This document shows, piece by piece, positions 12,010 through 24,468 of a stretch of 64,000 nt of DNA. Position 1 is the stretch's first letter; every line of letters starts with the position of its first letter. The notes beneath the pieces were generated by a model, which was not told the DNA's origin, did no database searches, and saw only the letters and a program-made list of their open reading frames with translations. Source of the stretch: Corylus avellana (taxonomy: Eukaryota > Streptophyta > Magnoliopsida > Fagales > Betulaceae); the NCBI RefSeq assembly GCF_901000735.1, contig NC_081547.1, positions 28,693,382-28,757,381 on the forward strand, given 5' to 3'. The position numbers and the translations under genes were made by a program.

Positions 12010-12109
12010 NNNNNNNNNNNNNNNNNNNNNNNNNNNNNNNNNNNNNNNNNNNNNNNNNNNNNNNNNNNNNNNNNNNNNNNNNNNNNNNNNNNNNNNNNNN
12101 NNNNNNNNN
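12010..12109. other. Assembly gap (100 N)
   Basis: A second run of exactly 100 N, directly followed by the second copy of the duplicated block. Confidence 1.
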
Positions 12110-12601
12110 TAATTGAATTTATTTTTCTTATCCCTTGGCCGACCAATCATTTTCTGAGTTTTCATGTTAAATGACTCCAATGCCCCGCCCGTATGTTTGT
12201 TGAAAGTGACATTAGATTATCCTATTTGGCACAACCTCGTCCATACATCTGTGAGTTTAATTCTATGAATGAGTCCACCGTCCATGTGCTTAAACAACGA
12301 GAAAAATGTTGGGTTTTTGGTTTTCCATCTTTTGTTTAGTCAAAGTCAGTCTCACAGACTGGGGGTCGGTCCGTCGGTTCCTTGGCTACGTCAAATAATT
12401 TCGGCTCGTGTTGTGTACTGCATACGTGGCTAACAAAGATTGCTCGATACATTGACCACTAAATTACTTAGCGCTCACCCCGTGGCAAATTGGCAATATT
12501 TCATTTTGGCTCCTCTTTCATAAATCACCATTTTGTTTTGTTTTGATTAACTGTGGTATATATATACCATGATACGAGATTTATTTATTTATTTTTTAAA
12601 A

Positions 12602-12635
<34 letters not shown>

Positions 12636-15003
12636 CAAATATTATCAGTCCCACAATCATTGTAGAAAGCATAGGTTATCATGCATGCTTCTTTTTTCAC
12701 ATGGCCAGGAATAATTAGTTCATCATTTTCTGTTAAATAAATTTTGCCCTTCTAATTGTGTTTTTATATACGAGCAGAGGAGCTAATGATTAGATGTTCA
12801 TACGGCAAAGAACCGCACTACCAGACATGCATGGTGGCAGTTTAATTTGTTTAGATGATAATCATGGGTTCCTGGAATTTGATTATACTAATCTCGTCAA
12901 TTAATATATTCTGGTCGAATTCTTTAATTGTAGGTGACATGCATGGATAACAAAAAATAATGGCCATGTCGCATATGCCATCGTCTCCGAATCTTTTTGG
13001 GATTTTTCTTCATCATCTCGTTCTGGAAAATTAGAGGTTCAAAGACCCAGATGCACTTCTTCCATTTAGGACAACTACTATAGAGCCAGGTTATCACTTG
13101 GACCACATGAGCACTTCGATGGCCAGATTCTTTGGGGGACTACCAAAGTGGTCATGTGTTGCATGTATCGCAGGTTTTGGACCCCGTCTTTTTGTGCATA
13201 TACTCAACAAAACTATTTTGCTAGGGATAGCGATGGAACTAGAATTTTAGGCTTGGGGATTAAAACCAAAAAGAAAAATCTTTGAGGGGAGGGGGATAAA
13301 AAGTTAATTTAAGAAGAATTTGTATAGGTTTTTTATTTATTTTTAAAAAAGTATGGGATAGTAACTCTTTAAGCTTCCTCCCCCTAGCTTTGGCTATAGA
13401 GATAGGGTATCATTTATTCTCTGGAGTCTGGAGGGGAAGAGATATCTAAGTTTGACTTGCCTCAGGTGAAAAAATCATTATAAATCTTTCAATGCAAAAA
13501 TAAACGATGAAAATGAAGTTCTCTCCCCATTTTGCAATCTAAACCGTTTATTTTATACATAAAATTTTTTACAATTTTTTCGCTGCAAGCAAGCCAAACG
13601 GAAAATACGGTAAATACGTATAAGCTAAAGGAGCTAATTAATCACTCATATAGAGGACTTATTTAGTGCCTAGTGGAGTAGCTTAACCTAATTAAGCTTA
13701 ATTGCTGTTACAAGTTGTAAATTCAACTTCTATTAGATTATCCAAAAGCTATTACTTAAAATTACATTATTCAATTGACTGGCAAATTTAATATAATTTG
13801 GTCACATTCTAAGGTTTGTTGGGTTTAATGTCAGAACCTAATTGCGTAGGTGAATAAAACAATAACACAACGGACAAGTATTCCCAACTAAACATTGTTG
13901 AAATTCTCAATCATGATAAAATGGTGACGAAATAGTTTTATTTTAATATATGTATATATTTTTTTATGAGCTACCGCCCGTTGAATTTGGGCCATAGCTT
14001 TTGCTGATATGGCTGTATATATCACCATCCCTAAACAAGTTGCCTGACAACAGCACCACCCCTAAAAAAAAGAGAAAAAAAACAGTGTTATTTGATGGCT
14101 GTATTTGGGCATTCTTATGTTTGCTTTAATTTGTTCATATATTAATCATCTTCATGACAGAGATAGCAAGACAAAACTGGCTACCCTATGAGTGCACCTA
14201 ATATATCCTATGCCATACGTACAGCCATAGGTAGTTTTTAGTGCTAATTTTGGATGGATTACCAGCTTTTTTTTTTGAATTATGTTAAAGAAAATTCTTT
14301 AAATTTTATTTATTAAATTAATACTTATCCTTAGCCAATATGATTAATCTCCCATGCATGATGTCAGTTTAATAGGAAATTTCTAAGATGGAATAGTAAG
14401 GCTGAATTAAATGGCATCAAGATGTGACTGTGCATGCACATCACTATCCCTTACAAAGATGGCTGACAAGCATTAAAAATAAATAAAAAATAAAGAGAGA
14501 AAAGCGGAGAATTATTTGATGGCAACAATTCATTGCAGTTTGGCATTTTTATGTTTGCATCCCAAGGAAAATGGATAACTTCACTTTGTCTATAAATTAA
14601 TAATCTTCACGACAGAGATACATTGCAAGACAAAATTGGTTCTCTTCTCCATCCCCTCCTCCAGATTGGAAAAACTATTTTTACATTTTTATTTATTTTT
14701 AAAATTTAAAATTTTAAAAATAATCTATTACAATTTAATGATAAGGAAGATTTTGGAAAGTACTCGTCACTACCAAACCTTGGGTTAGAAGCAAGCCGAA
14801 ACGAAAAGAATCATCTCGATCGAAATGGCAGACAATATAATTGAAGCACAGCGTGAAATTCCAACCACACATCACAACATGACAGCGATAGCACCTATTG
14901 GATCGTTTCCTCGTAGAAGGTCGGTTGCACTGTCACCAGCTATTGCAAGCTATATAGTTGGAATTCTAGGGTTTTGTAAAATTCAGGCCGTCTAAATAGA
15001 AGG
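12110..15003. repeat. 2.9-kb direct duplication, copy B (starts at a gap)
   Basis: It starts at the first base after the gap with TAATTGAATTTATTTTTCTT, equivalent to 6614, and ends with TCTAAATAGAAGG at 15003, equivalent to 9511. The offset of 5496 falls to 5492 because of four bases of homopolymer difference. Unlike copy A it continues into new sequence on the right. It is non-coding. Confidence 0.95.
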
Positions 15004-15024
15004 ATAATGAGATTTCTTTATTTA

Positions 15025-15333
15025 GGATAAATTTTAGAAAGTCCCCCTGAACTTTCAGCCAATTTGAAAAATTCTCCTTGAATTTTCAAAACTCTCATTT
15101 AGGCCTCCTGAACTTTAGTTTTCTCTCACTTTGAACCCTTTTAACATTAAACTACGTCGTTTTTGGGCTGGATAGGTGTTTAATTTTAGGATACAAAACG
15201 ACGTAGTTTAATGTTAAAAGAGTCCAAAGTGAGAGAAAACCAAAGTTCAGGGGACCTAAATGAGAGTTTTGAAAATTCAGTGAGAGTTTTTTAAATTGAC
15301 TGAAAGTTTAGGGGGGCTTTCTGAAATTTCTCC
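15025..15333. mobile_element. Foldback MITE, 309 bp, Mutator-like, with perfect 9-bp target duplication
   Basis: This is nearly a full palindrome. It starts GGATAAATTTTAGAAAGTCC and ends with the complement GGAGAAATTTCAGAAAGCCC. The arms continue through TCTCTCACTTTGAACCC and the inner AACTACGTCGTTTTG to a short central loop near 15160-15185. It is flanked by exact 9-bp repeats CTTTATTTA at 15016-15024 and 15334-15342. The 9-bp duplication and long inverted arms point to a Mutator-mobilised non-autonomous element. Confidence 0.88.
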
Positions 15334-15926
15334 CTTTATTTATTTTTGGGTAGGTGAGTCTGGTATTTTATATTATTCTAAGCAAGCAGGTCTTGTAATT
15401 CTAATTTTTTAAGATTGTTCGAATTTTACTAACAAAAAAAAAAAAGAGATTGTAAATAAAAAAATAAAAAAATAAAAAATTGGATAGCCTATTAATAAGA
15501 TATCCTCACCTACTATAGCCAATGGCTAAGCCTACTCTCTTAAAAGTTTATGTAACCCATGTATAAAAGTTACTTTATTGCCTATTGCCCATCCTACATA
15601 GTGATTATTATACATATTTTCTCCTCTTCACATAAGCAAACTTTCAGGCAAGCCAACTTTTAAAGTGATGTGTATTGTGTTGCCTTTTACATCTTAGAGC
15701 ATTTTTTTTAGTAGGTAAGATAGCTATTGAAAAAGCATAAAATTTTATTTTAACTATTTATTTTTTTATATACAATTTAACAGATTTTTTATTCTACTAT
15801 TTACTTTTTTTTAAATATCATTTTGTATGAAAAATAGTGTCAAAGAAAGATGAGGAGTGAGTAAAAGAAAGAAAGTGACATAAAGAAAATAATAAACAAA
15901 GTTTATAGTGTAAATAGTAAATAGGC

Positions 15927-16036
15927 GTTTTCAAGGGTAGCTTAATCAACTGTGGACTACGCTTTATGAAGCGAAGGTAATTAATTCGAATCCCCCATTC
16001 TTCTTCCTTTTTGTGGACATGTCAAAAAAAATAAAA
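15927..16036 (+). mobile_element. tRNA-derived SINE, copy 2
   Basis: This is the same family as the copy at 3301, here on the plus strand: GGTAGCTTAATCAACTGTGG (A box region), then TTAATTCGAATCCCC (B box), then TTTTGTGGACATGTC and an A-rich tail. It is flanked by an exact 11-bp target duplication AGTAAATAGGC at 15916-15926 and 16037-16047. Confidence 0.87.
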
Positions 16037-16108
16037 AGTAAATAGGCTAATAAGTCTATGTAAAAGCACCTATAATAATCAAATTTGACTATTATTAAGA
16101 ATTTGGCT

Positions 16109-16274
16109 ATTCTTTTGAAAATGTTATAATTAAGGGCCAATTTGTGATGCACCAAAGTGATCTGAACGTTTTTTCTACTATATACCCACGCTATTCTTTT
16201 GAAAATGTTCTAATTAAGCCAATTTGTGATGCATCAAAGTGATCTGGACGTTTTTTCTACTATATACCCACGCT
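16109..16274 (+). repeat. Tandem duplication, two units of 84 and 82 bp
   Basis: Both units run from ATTCTTTTGAAAATGTT to CTATATACCCACGCT. They differ by a few substitutions and a 2-base indel. There is no coding content. Confidence 0.85.
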
Positions 16275-16668
16275 GTGTCCATAATTCAATTCAATTACAC
16301 CCAATTTCACCAAGGGACGGTCACATGGCATGTTGCAGATATTGCAGAGCAAAACACAATTCAGCTTTTGGAGCGGAAATACACGATGAATTATCTCTGG
16401 TTTTTGTTTTTTTTTTTTTATTCCACTCTTAAAATTGCATAATAAAGTTCCGGCGGGTCTCGGTGACGTCTTGATTGGGTATATCGATTTGAGAATAAGA
16501 TGCTCAAACTCGAAAAATAGTTTATGATTTTCAAAAATTGAAACAATTTTCTGAAAAATTAAAGAGGGTTTTTTTTTGTTAAATCGAAAATATTTTTCGT
16601 TAACTACTATTTTCGAACGCACCAAATACTCAAAAATACTAAAAACATTTTTCATAAGTAATTTTACA

Positions 16669-16755
16669 CAAAACAAAGCCTAAATCTCCCTTAATTTTCA
16701 TAGCCGTGAAAACTCAAAATACACCAAAACAAAGCCTAAATCTCCCCTAATTTTA
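16669..16755 (+). repeat. Short tandem duplication, 56-bp period
   Basis: CAAAACAAAGCCTAAATCTC recurs at 16669 and 16725, each time followed by CC and a TAATTTT run. The intervening sequence completes a 56-base unit. A long A run (about 16840-16866) and further AT-rich DNA follow. Confidence 0.7.
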
Positions 16756-17625
16756 TATTAATTGTTTTTAAATTTATTATTAAGTGATAAAATTATCTAT
16801 CTAAACTTATATATGTGTGTGTAATTTTTTATATGATTGAAAAAAAAAAAAAAAAAAAAAAAAAAAAGGACAAAGAAGTTATTGGATCGGGATTTCTTAT
16901 AATTCCCTATCCCAAGCTTCCGATGAGGTCCATTGAGGCTAGAGTTGAGACCAATTGAGAGGGCTCAATCAATGACGAGGGATTGGGATTTGTTGGGCAT
17001 CTCATCTCAATTGGAATGGCAAAGCTGGCTGGGTCTCAAAATTGGGCTTCATTTATAGAAACGAAGGAATAGCTCCTTAAAATAAAAACCCCAGTCATCT
17101 ATAACCCAACTTCTGAATACCCACTATATGACTATATTCAACGTCCTTTTCGCAAACCGACAAGAGGCGGGCCTAATCTTCTTGCCCCGCTCTTGCCACG
17201 CCAGAATTCTAAACACTCATCATCCATTTTACTTTTATATTATTCGATTGATGTGGCCGTATTTATTAATTTATTAATTTTTTATTTAATAAATATTAAT
17301 TTAAGGATTGATGTGCCTCTCGAGTTCAATCCCTTAGAGCATTCATGCCTTTTTTTTTTATTATTATTATTTTTTTTATTTTTTAAAGCGTATTTATGTC
17401 AAGTTTTTTTTTTTTTTTTTTTTGATAAATTATGTCAAGTTAGCTAAAGGTTATTTTAACTATAATTATAGCAAATTTGAGTGAAAAATCGTTTTTTTTT
17501 TGTTTGAGTACATAAGTACATAATAAAGCAAGAGAAAGAAAGGAAAAAAAAAAAAAACAACTAACTAAGAAAGCAATAAAAAGTCTGGAGGGTCTTTTCC
17601 ACCGGCAATAGGAACCGAAAGAAAA

Positions 17626-17980
17626 GGGGAAAGGTGATAGAGAATGCAGCTAGAAAAGTTTATGGCCGTGGCCCAACGTGCCGCATAATGGATGCAGAAG
17701 TTTGCACTTTTTGTGACTTTCCTAGCTTCCTAAAAGGAAAATGCTGTGATAGAGTCAATAGTATCTAAGATAATGAAAGAAATCCGCCAATCAAGAGAAA
17801 GATTGGGTTGCTAAAGTGCTAGAATGATAACTTAAGAATCACCTTCCGTAATAAATTTACCAATATGAAACATGACGGACTAATTTCAGAGATCATCCGA
17901 ATAATAGAGCCATTCGAATCCCGGCAAATCATTGCTTGAACCAAAAAAGTATTTCTAATAGCAATATCAAAGTTGATCTT
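17626..17980 (-). pseudogene. Decayed LINE-type RNase H domain (plant RVT_3 family)
   Basis: The minus-strand translation gives KINFDIAIRNTFLVQAMICR followed by DSNGSIIRMISEISP. After a stop and a frame change it continues with LDWRISFIILDTIDSI, a TGG-to-TAG change, then EARKVTKSANFCIHYAARWA. This order (KINFD, CRDSNG, DWRI, ARKVNxxAxFxAHxxAxWA) is that of the RNase H domain found at the 3' end of plant non-LTR retrotransposons and in related stand-alone genes. The first frame stops after LLRKVILKLSF and the middle of the domain, with its catalytic residues, is lost, so the copy is dead. No reverse transcriptase is recognisable next to it. Confidence 0.75.
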
Positions 17981-19222
17981 TTTTTGTTGCTCTTGTTTCT
18001 CTTCTCTTTTTCGCTGTCTTTCTTTCTCTCATACTCTCCCTCTCTACTCGAATTTTTTTAAATGTGGTTGTTAAAAGGAGACAAATTTTGAAAAATATAA
18101 CCGTTAGGAAAAGATAAATTTTTTAAAATATGATTATTTGAGAGAGAATAAATAAATCATTGAGAAACAATATTTAAATAAAATAGTAAAATTTAATAAA
18201 TAAAATAAAAAAATGAATAATTAAAATAGAAGAAAAATACTTTTTTTGAGCTAAAATAAAAAGGACTCCTGAAAATTAAACTAGTTGTTGCAAATGGAAT
18301 TGATACGTGGCAGCTCATATTTGGTCTGCATCTGTCGGTCAACTTGGAAAGTTCCTTTTTTCTTTTTCTTTTTCTTTTTTTCTGGGTAATTAACCATTAC
18401 GATACAGTAAACTAAAATTACAAAATGAGGGAGTGAAGACCCTAACAAACACCTAAAAAAACAGTTAATTCAGTACACGAAAAGTCGAAAACGCCAAGAA
18501 AAAGATTCCCATTGTTGACGGAAGGAAAAGCAGCCACATTATTGTCGGTGTAAGCTAATTTAATTTATAAAATATAAGAAGTTGGAGGGGTGAAATCACC
18601 CTTTGCGTATCTAACAAAATAAAAAATCTAGTACACGCATTTAAAATTAATTGCATCGAGTTTCTGTGAAAATGACCCAAATAGTTATAAAATAGATAAT
18701 ATTAGTTAAAGATATGTTTGGGAAAACTACATTCAAACTTATAACTTACTTGCAATCATCTTCAAACTAATTTTTTTTTTTTTTTTTTAATTTAAAAAAG
18801 GTAATAATTGATATTCATTTCCAATTCATAAAAATGATAGATAAGTTACTGTAATAGCAGTCAATAATATACCAATTAAACTTTTTTTTTTTTTTTTGGA
18901 ACTTATATAATAATCATCGTGATTCATGAATTATTTCAGGTTTCAAATTAAATTTCACAAATTATTTAAAATTTTTAAATAACACAACTAATGTATACCA
19001 TTTAATACAATGCAATCAAATTTGGCCGGCAAAATAAATTTGTTTCCTTTTACTTGAAGTTGAGGAGATCTATAAAAATAATAATAACGGTACTATTTAC
19101 ACTTATTTATTACACATATTTTATAATTATTAACATAGCATGTTTAAAATTATTATTTTTTTATTTTTTAAATGATTTATATAAAAATCACTTAATATAC
19201 ATATAAAATGAAACATTATGTC
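17981..19222. other. Intergenic, low complexity
   Basis: AT-rich sequence with several long T or A runs (18361-18380, 18771-18790, 18882-18898). No gene, RNA or clear mobile element was recognised. Confidence 0.5.
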
Positions 19223-19830
19223 TAGGGGTGTTCAAGCGGGGCGGTTATAACTACTCCGCTAACCGCAAGGCGGTTATTAAAAACCGATAACCGCTTAGGA
19301 CGGGCGGTTAATGGTTTTATCGCTTAGGGCAGGCGGTTAATGGTTTTAGGGAGAAGAAAAAGTATATAATAATATAAATATATATTTTATATTTAAAATA
19401 TAACATCAAAATGACATCGTTTTGAAGGAAAACAACCACTCACTCACTCAGCCTGATTTATACAGATTAGGGTTTTATCTTATTCTCTCAATCTCAGACT
19501 CTCTCTCACGACTCAAGTCTCACGCGGTGCTGTCCCTCTCTCTCTCTCGGACTCTCTGTATCTCCTCTCTCTCGTCGCCTCTGTCTCTCCTCTCTCTGTC
19601 TCACAAGTTGAATAGCTGATGACCACACCCCGGTGAATTTTTGTCTATTTATTTTTTTAGTTTATGGGCTACATGCTTGTAGTTGTTGAGAAAGTAAGGA
19701 AAAAACCCACAGATTGTTACAATTATTTTACATATAAAAAAGCTATTATAAAACCGTCGATTATTAATTTTAGTAACCACTAATAGTCGGTTATAAAATA
19801 AGTTATTAAAATTTAATAACCACAGCCGCT
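19223..19830 (+). mobile_element. hAT-like transposon remnant (one recognisable end)
   Basis: TAGGGGTGTTCAAGCGGGGC at 19223 resembles a plant hAT terminus. It is followed by the characteristic GCGGTTA/AACCGC subterminal repeats (GGCGGTTATTAAAAACC, GGGCGGTTAATGGTTTTA twice). A CT-rich segment (19495-19600) and degenerate TAACC repeats near 19760-19830 may be the interior and the decayed right side. No matching CACCCCTA terminus or target duplication was found, so the right boundary is a guess. No transposase frame is present. Confidence 0.5.
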
Positions 19831-20446
19831 AGCCCAATTTATGTCTATATAAGGAAATTTCAAGATCAAGCAAGAATTCAACGCACAGTACGCAATAAAG
19901 GAAAGATTCCAAAAAAAAAAAAAAAAAAGAATTCAAACTCGATGGGTATTAATTGTTATCCACACGGCATGCCAACCAGCTAAACAGTGATAGTCAAACT
20001 TTACATATCACGATTCGTGATCCACGGTTTTTTTTTTTTTAAAAGATTTTCTTTTTAATTAAAGATTATTTTAATTACTTAAAAAAATCTTCTTGATGAT
20101 ACATACCATTACGTCGCTGCTCACCCTCTAGAGAATCTGTGTGTCCCTAATCGAAGCAAGCTCAACGGTTCAACACTTGCATCTGAGAAGAAAATGTGAG
20201 ATCAGGCCGTGGATTAGACGCGAGCGAGACATGGGCTTATGAAATCAGTGACATCAGCGAACCATCACCGCCAAAAGAATCATCACGGCCGTCAATTCTT
20301 AACTCCTTTCAATTCGAACACGATCAGGCCTACGCTACACCATAATATTCCCCTTTCTCTCTCCGAGAAACGGACGGCGCCGGCGGGAACGAGAGCCGGT
20401 GGGAACCGTATGGACGAATCGTTGTTGGTCTAGAAGGATCGCGGTG

Positions 20447-20663
20447 ATGAGAGGGAGCTTGTTGAGCCGTCGCGCGGCGCAGCGGCTCCGGCAACTCGCG
20501 ATCTACACCCTCGGATCGGTCAAGATCAAGCTCCTCCTTTCCTGCATCATCGCATTCACGGTGTTCGCGCTCCTGAGCGGCGGCTCGGGTTTTATGGGAT
20601 GGAACAACCACAGCGCTGCTCTGGACCAATTATCCGTTCCACGGTGCGTACAGTTAGATGCAC

Positions 20664-20696
<33 letters not shown>

Positions 20697-23600
20697 CTTG
20701 CTGATTAGCATCTTAATTATACTTACTAATATCATTAATATAATTATATATTTTTTGCAATAGGTAATTATTATAGGCTTTTATATTTTGTGTGTGTGTG
20801 TGTGTTTATTTTTTGGTGTTTTCCATGTTTAGTGAATATTAAAAAAGAAATATAGTTCAGTTTGACCGGGTCCTGGATTTGTGCTCCATTTTGATTATTC
20901 TAGTTGATTCTATTTGGTTTTGGTAACAAATATTTAAACGACTATATATATATAAGTTTGGAATGGTAGTACTTCGTGGATATTGGTTCTGGAAAGTGGT
21001 TGAAGAGGAAAATATTATATCCAAAATGGTATATACACTTAATTAAACTCTGCGTGTTTTCTATTTTATTTTTCAAAAAACCTGTTTTAGATGGTTCCTT
21101 TAATATATATTACTCCTCAAAGGCTCATAGGGTTCACAGTTCTCACACTTCACATGTTACCTGAAGGCAATTTTGATATGGTCACATGTTATGGTGTCAA
21201 AAATGTTGTGAATTAATTGATTTACCAAGCTTTCCAGATTAGAGATGAATTTATTTATGTAAAAGGATAGCATGGTTTGAGCTTAATGCGTAGTCACAAA
21301 TAGTAAGAATTTGTAGGAGTACAATAATAGGTGGATTCAACAGCCTTGTTCATTCTTTTTTACCATTTTATCATACGCATTCATGTTGGATATATATTTT
21401 GTGCACAGGAAAGGATATGCTATTGTAATGAATACATGGAAAAGATATGATCTTTTGAAGGAGTCCATTTCTCACTATTCGTTGTGTCGTTGGCTTGAAT
21501 CTATTCATATAGTGTGGAGCGAGCCTAATCCACCATCGGATTCTCTTAAGAAATTTTTGAACCACATTGTAGAGTCCAACTCTGGAGGTGGGCGACGAGT
21601 TGAACTGAAGTTTGATATCAACAAGGAAGACAGTTTGAACAATAGATTCAAAGAGATTAAGGATTTGAATGCAGATGCCATTTTTTCCATTGATGATGAT
21701 GTTATATTTCCTTGCTCCGCAGTCGATTTTGCATTTAATGTTTGGCAAAGTGCACCCGATACAATGGTGGGATTTGTGCCGCGTGTCCATTGGGTTGATC
21801 AATCGGTATGCCTTCATCTTATATTTATTTCCTGTTTTGGTTGAACTGTTATTTCAGATAATTTCTTACCCTCAAGCTAGTTAATCTAAATTCTTGCACG
21901 CGCATATGTTTCTCTGGTTTTGAGGGTAAAAACATTTGCATAAGAACTGTGTCCATTAACAGAGATATGACTTCTCGTTGCTTGGAAACCTTTCAATGGC
22001 TTCTGCGCTAGGCCAAGCCATTTTCATTCATGGTATTGAAGACTATAGATGGAACAATTGCCTTGTCATTCACTGCTCGAGTTTTCTGTCCTACCAAATG
22101 TGACAAAAGGGATAGCACACAGAATTACACAGAAAAGAAAGTTGACAAGTTGTCATAGATCTAAACTTATAGATCAATCTGAAGAAGCAACCTTATTAGG
22201 AACCTGTTAATATGGTAATGTATTGTATATAGCATGAGTATTAAGTCCTGAGCTAAACCTGTAATTTGGACCCCATTACGGATTTCATTTTATACCTTCT
22301 GCCATTTATTCACTGTTGGCCTTACCTAAAAGGAATCTGGAAGCCACCTGCATTTTGAATATCTGAAATCTGTCAAAAAAATTTTATAAGTCCATCTCTG
22401 TGCAGAAAGGCGGCATTGATTACTATGTATATGGTGGTTGGTGGTCAGTTTGGTGGACGGGAACTTACAGTATGGTACTCTCAAAGGCTGCCTTCTTCCA
22501 CAAAAAGTATCTCGGTCTGTTCATGAATGAAATGCCAGCATCAATTAGAGAATTTATAACCAAAAACAGGTTCTTCTTCATTTGATTATGTAGCTTACAA
22601 TTCCCCCCCCCCCGCTTTTGTTGATAATGTTTTCGTCATTTGACATGTGTCATCTACAAGTTTATTCACTCTATCATGGAATGGATATTCCAGGAACTGT
22701 GAGGATATTGCAATGTCTTTTCTTGTTGCAAATGCCACTGGTGCTCCCCCAATATGGGTGAAAGGTAATGACTTACCTAATAGAAACTATGTTATTGTCC
22801 ATGAATTTTACTTCTTGATCTCTCCTTTTTTTTTTGTTTTTTTTGCAAGTCGTATGCAGTGTCATACAAGTTATGGGAGATATGATAATTATGATAATTG
22901 GAATCTAATACAAACTATGTTATTGTCCATGAGTTTTACTTCTTGATCTTTTTTTTAATTACAAAAAAAAAAAAGTCTTATTCAGTGTCATACAAGTTAT
23001 GGGAGATGATGCTAATTTTAATAAAGTCTGCTGATTACTTATCAAAAAAAAAAAAAAAAATGCTAATTATGATAATTGGAATCTTTTCAAGTTGGGACTG
23101 TTTAGTAGTTTTATAGAAAACATACCCAGCAGAATTCAAAAAGCTGTCTTAACTTGGAATCTCAAAAGGAGAGATGTGCCCTGAGCAACATGTGGGGAAC
23201 CATGGAATTTTGTTTTTTAATTACATAATGATTGTTGCAAATTTCAAACATGCTAGTTAAAGGCACTACTGAGGAAGCCTGTGGTGGAAAATTCTTAATC
23301 TTGTTCTTATCCCTCACTTTTACAGCCTTTAAATTTTTCAAATTAGAATTGCTTACATGAGCATCTGCAACTACCAAGCCTCCCCAGTGAGGATTGGTAA
23401 ATTCACGGTGCAAGTTAAAATATTATTGGCATTGAATGCTTAACGTGGTCAACCAAAACATCCACATTTCTGCTTGTACTCTTAGTAATCAGCCTTTGAA
23501 TATCAAATACCATTTGATCTGTGCTCCATAGATGTACCGATGAAACTTTTATTAGACCTCTGGCTTAAATGGCACTTCTCCCTCCAAAAGAATGGGCTGA

Positions 23601-24468
23601 AGGATAAGGTTGTGGATGTTCAAGACCCGTGATAGGTAGCACCAGTACCTTCTTTCCTGTTGGATTCTTATTAGCAGCGGTTTGTAGTGGGGGCTTATAT
23701 GGAGATGTAATTACTTGCATGCCCACTGTCTTGATAGCATTGCAGTATGCACAAGCATGGAATTTTCTCCTGCCGGTGCCAACAGTCTTTGACTTTAGGT
23801 GGCTTGTTTTGCTGAGTGCTAGAGCTGTTGAAGGATTATGTACCGGAAGTTGATCCTGAGCTAGCATTGGGATCTGTAATGTGGTCCTCAATAGACTGTC
23901 TTCATCTTACTGAAACTTTTTAGTGCTTTGATTTGCTGCAACAACAAATTTTTTTGTGCAGCCTAGTGTTTCCCTATCAAAGCTCCTATAACCTTTAGAT
24001 GCATTTTGAGAGCACATATTATAGTATATGCATGTCTGCAATGGTATCCAATTGACTTCCCATTTGTAAAAATGGAAGGAAAGATAATTATATTTGATAT
24101 AGGTAGCAGCATCTGCATGAACTGTTTCCTGATTGTGGTGGTAGTGGCAACTGAAGAATATAAGTCAATTATTTCCTAAGAATGAACTGCACCTAATAGT
24201 TGGAAAGATTGTCATTTCTGCTTATTCACGGTATATCATTACCTTTGTTTTCATATTTACACTTTGTTTATATCTTTCCAAATATGTTGTCGGTGCCGTC
24301 ATTGCAGGTAGTATATTTGAGATTGGTTCAACTGGAATCAGTAGCTTGGGAGGTCATAGTGAAAGAAGAACCCAATGCGTTAATCGATTTGTTGCAGAGT
24401 ATGGGCGAATGCCTTTGGTATCTACGTCTGTAAAGGCCGTCGATAGCCGCAACATTTGGTTCTGGTAA
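20447..24468 (+). CDS. GMT1: GT64 glycosyltransferase, EPC1/GMT1 type, 329 aa, five exons
   Basis: Type II Golgi membrane enzyme of CAZy family GT64. Its Arabidopsis counterpart EPC1/GMT1 adds mannose to glycosyl inositol phosphoryl ceramide, a major plant plasma membrane sphingolipid. Exons are 20447-20643, 21409-21805, 22406-22569, 22694-22764 and 24308-24468; the junctions are GT-AG and total 330 codons with the stop. A basic N-terminus is followed by a signal anchor (residues about 28-44, LLLSCIIAFTVFALLS). The GT64 core starts at KGYAIVMNTWKRYD, the metal-binding DDD is at 161-163 (IFSIDDDVIFPC), and GGWWSVWWTGTYSMVLSKAA and RNCEDIAMSFL follow; the end is SRNIWFW. The start is the ATG that gives the short conserved-looking leader; an upstream GTG extension is not credible. 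Short upstream ATGs (20231, 20239, 20410) could act as uORFs if transcribed. Length fits EPC1 rather than the longer GINT1. Confidence 0.9.
22785..23084 (+). repeat. Imperfect tandem duplication inside intron 4 of the GT64 gene
   Basis: The segment from AACTATGTTATTGTCCATGA through GTGTCATACAAGTTATGGGA to GATAATTGGAATCT occurs at 22785-22911. It recurs at 22912-23084, the second unit being longer because of A-run insertions. The rest of the 1.5-kb intron contains an open frame of 108 codons on the minus strand (23565-23891) that I do not recognise and do not call as a gene. Confidence 0.75.

Noticed and set aside
7428..13106. The same 60-codon frame at 7428-7610 and 12924-13106
   Set aside because: Its repetition comes only from the duplicated block; conservation here says nothing about function.
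19422..19619. 65-codon Ser/Leu-rich frame
   Set aside because: Made of CT-repeat sequence inside a hAT-like remnant; low complexity.
23565..23891. 108-codon open frame antisense in GT64 intron 4
   Set aside because: No recognisable domain, no codon bias evidence, and it lies wholly inside an intron; most likely a chance frame or an old element fragment.
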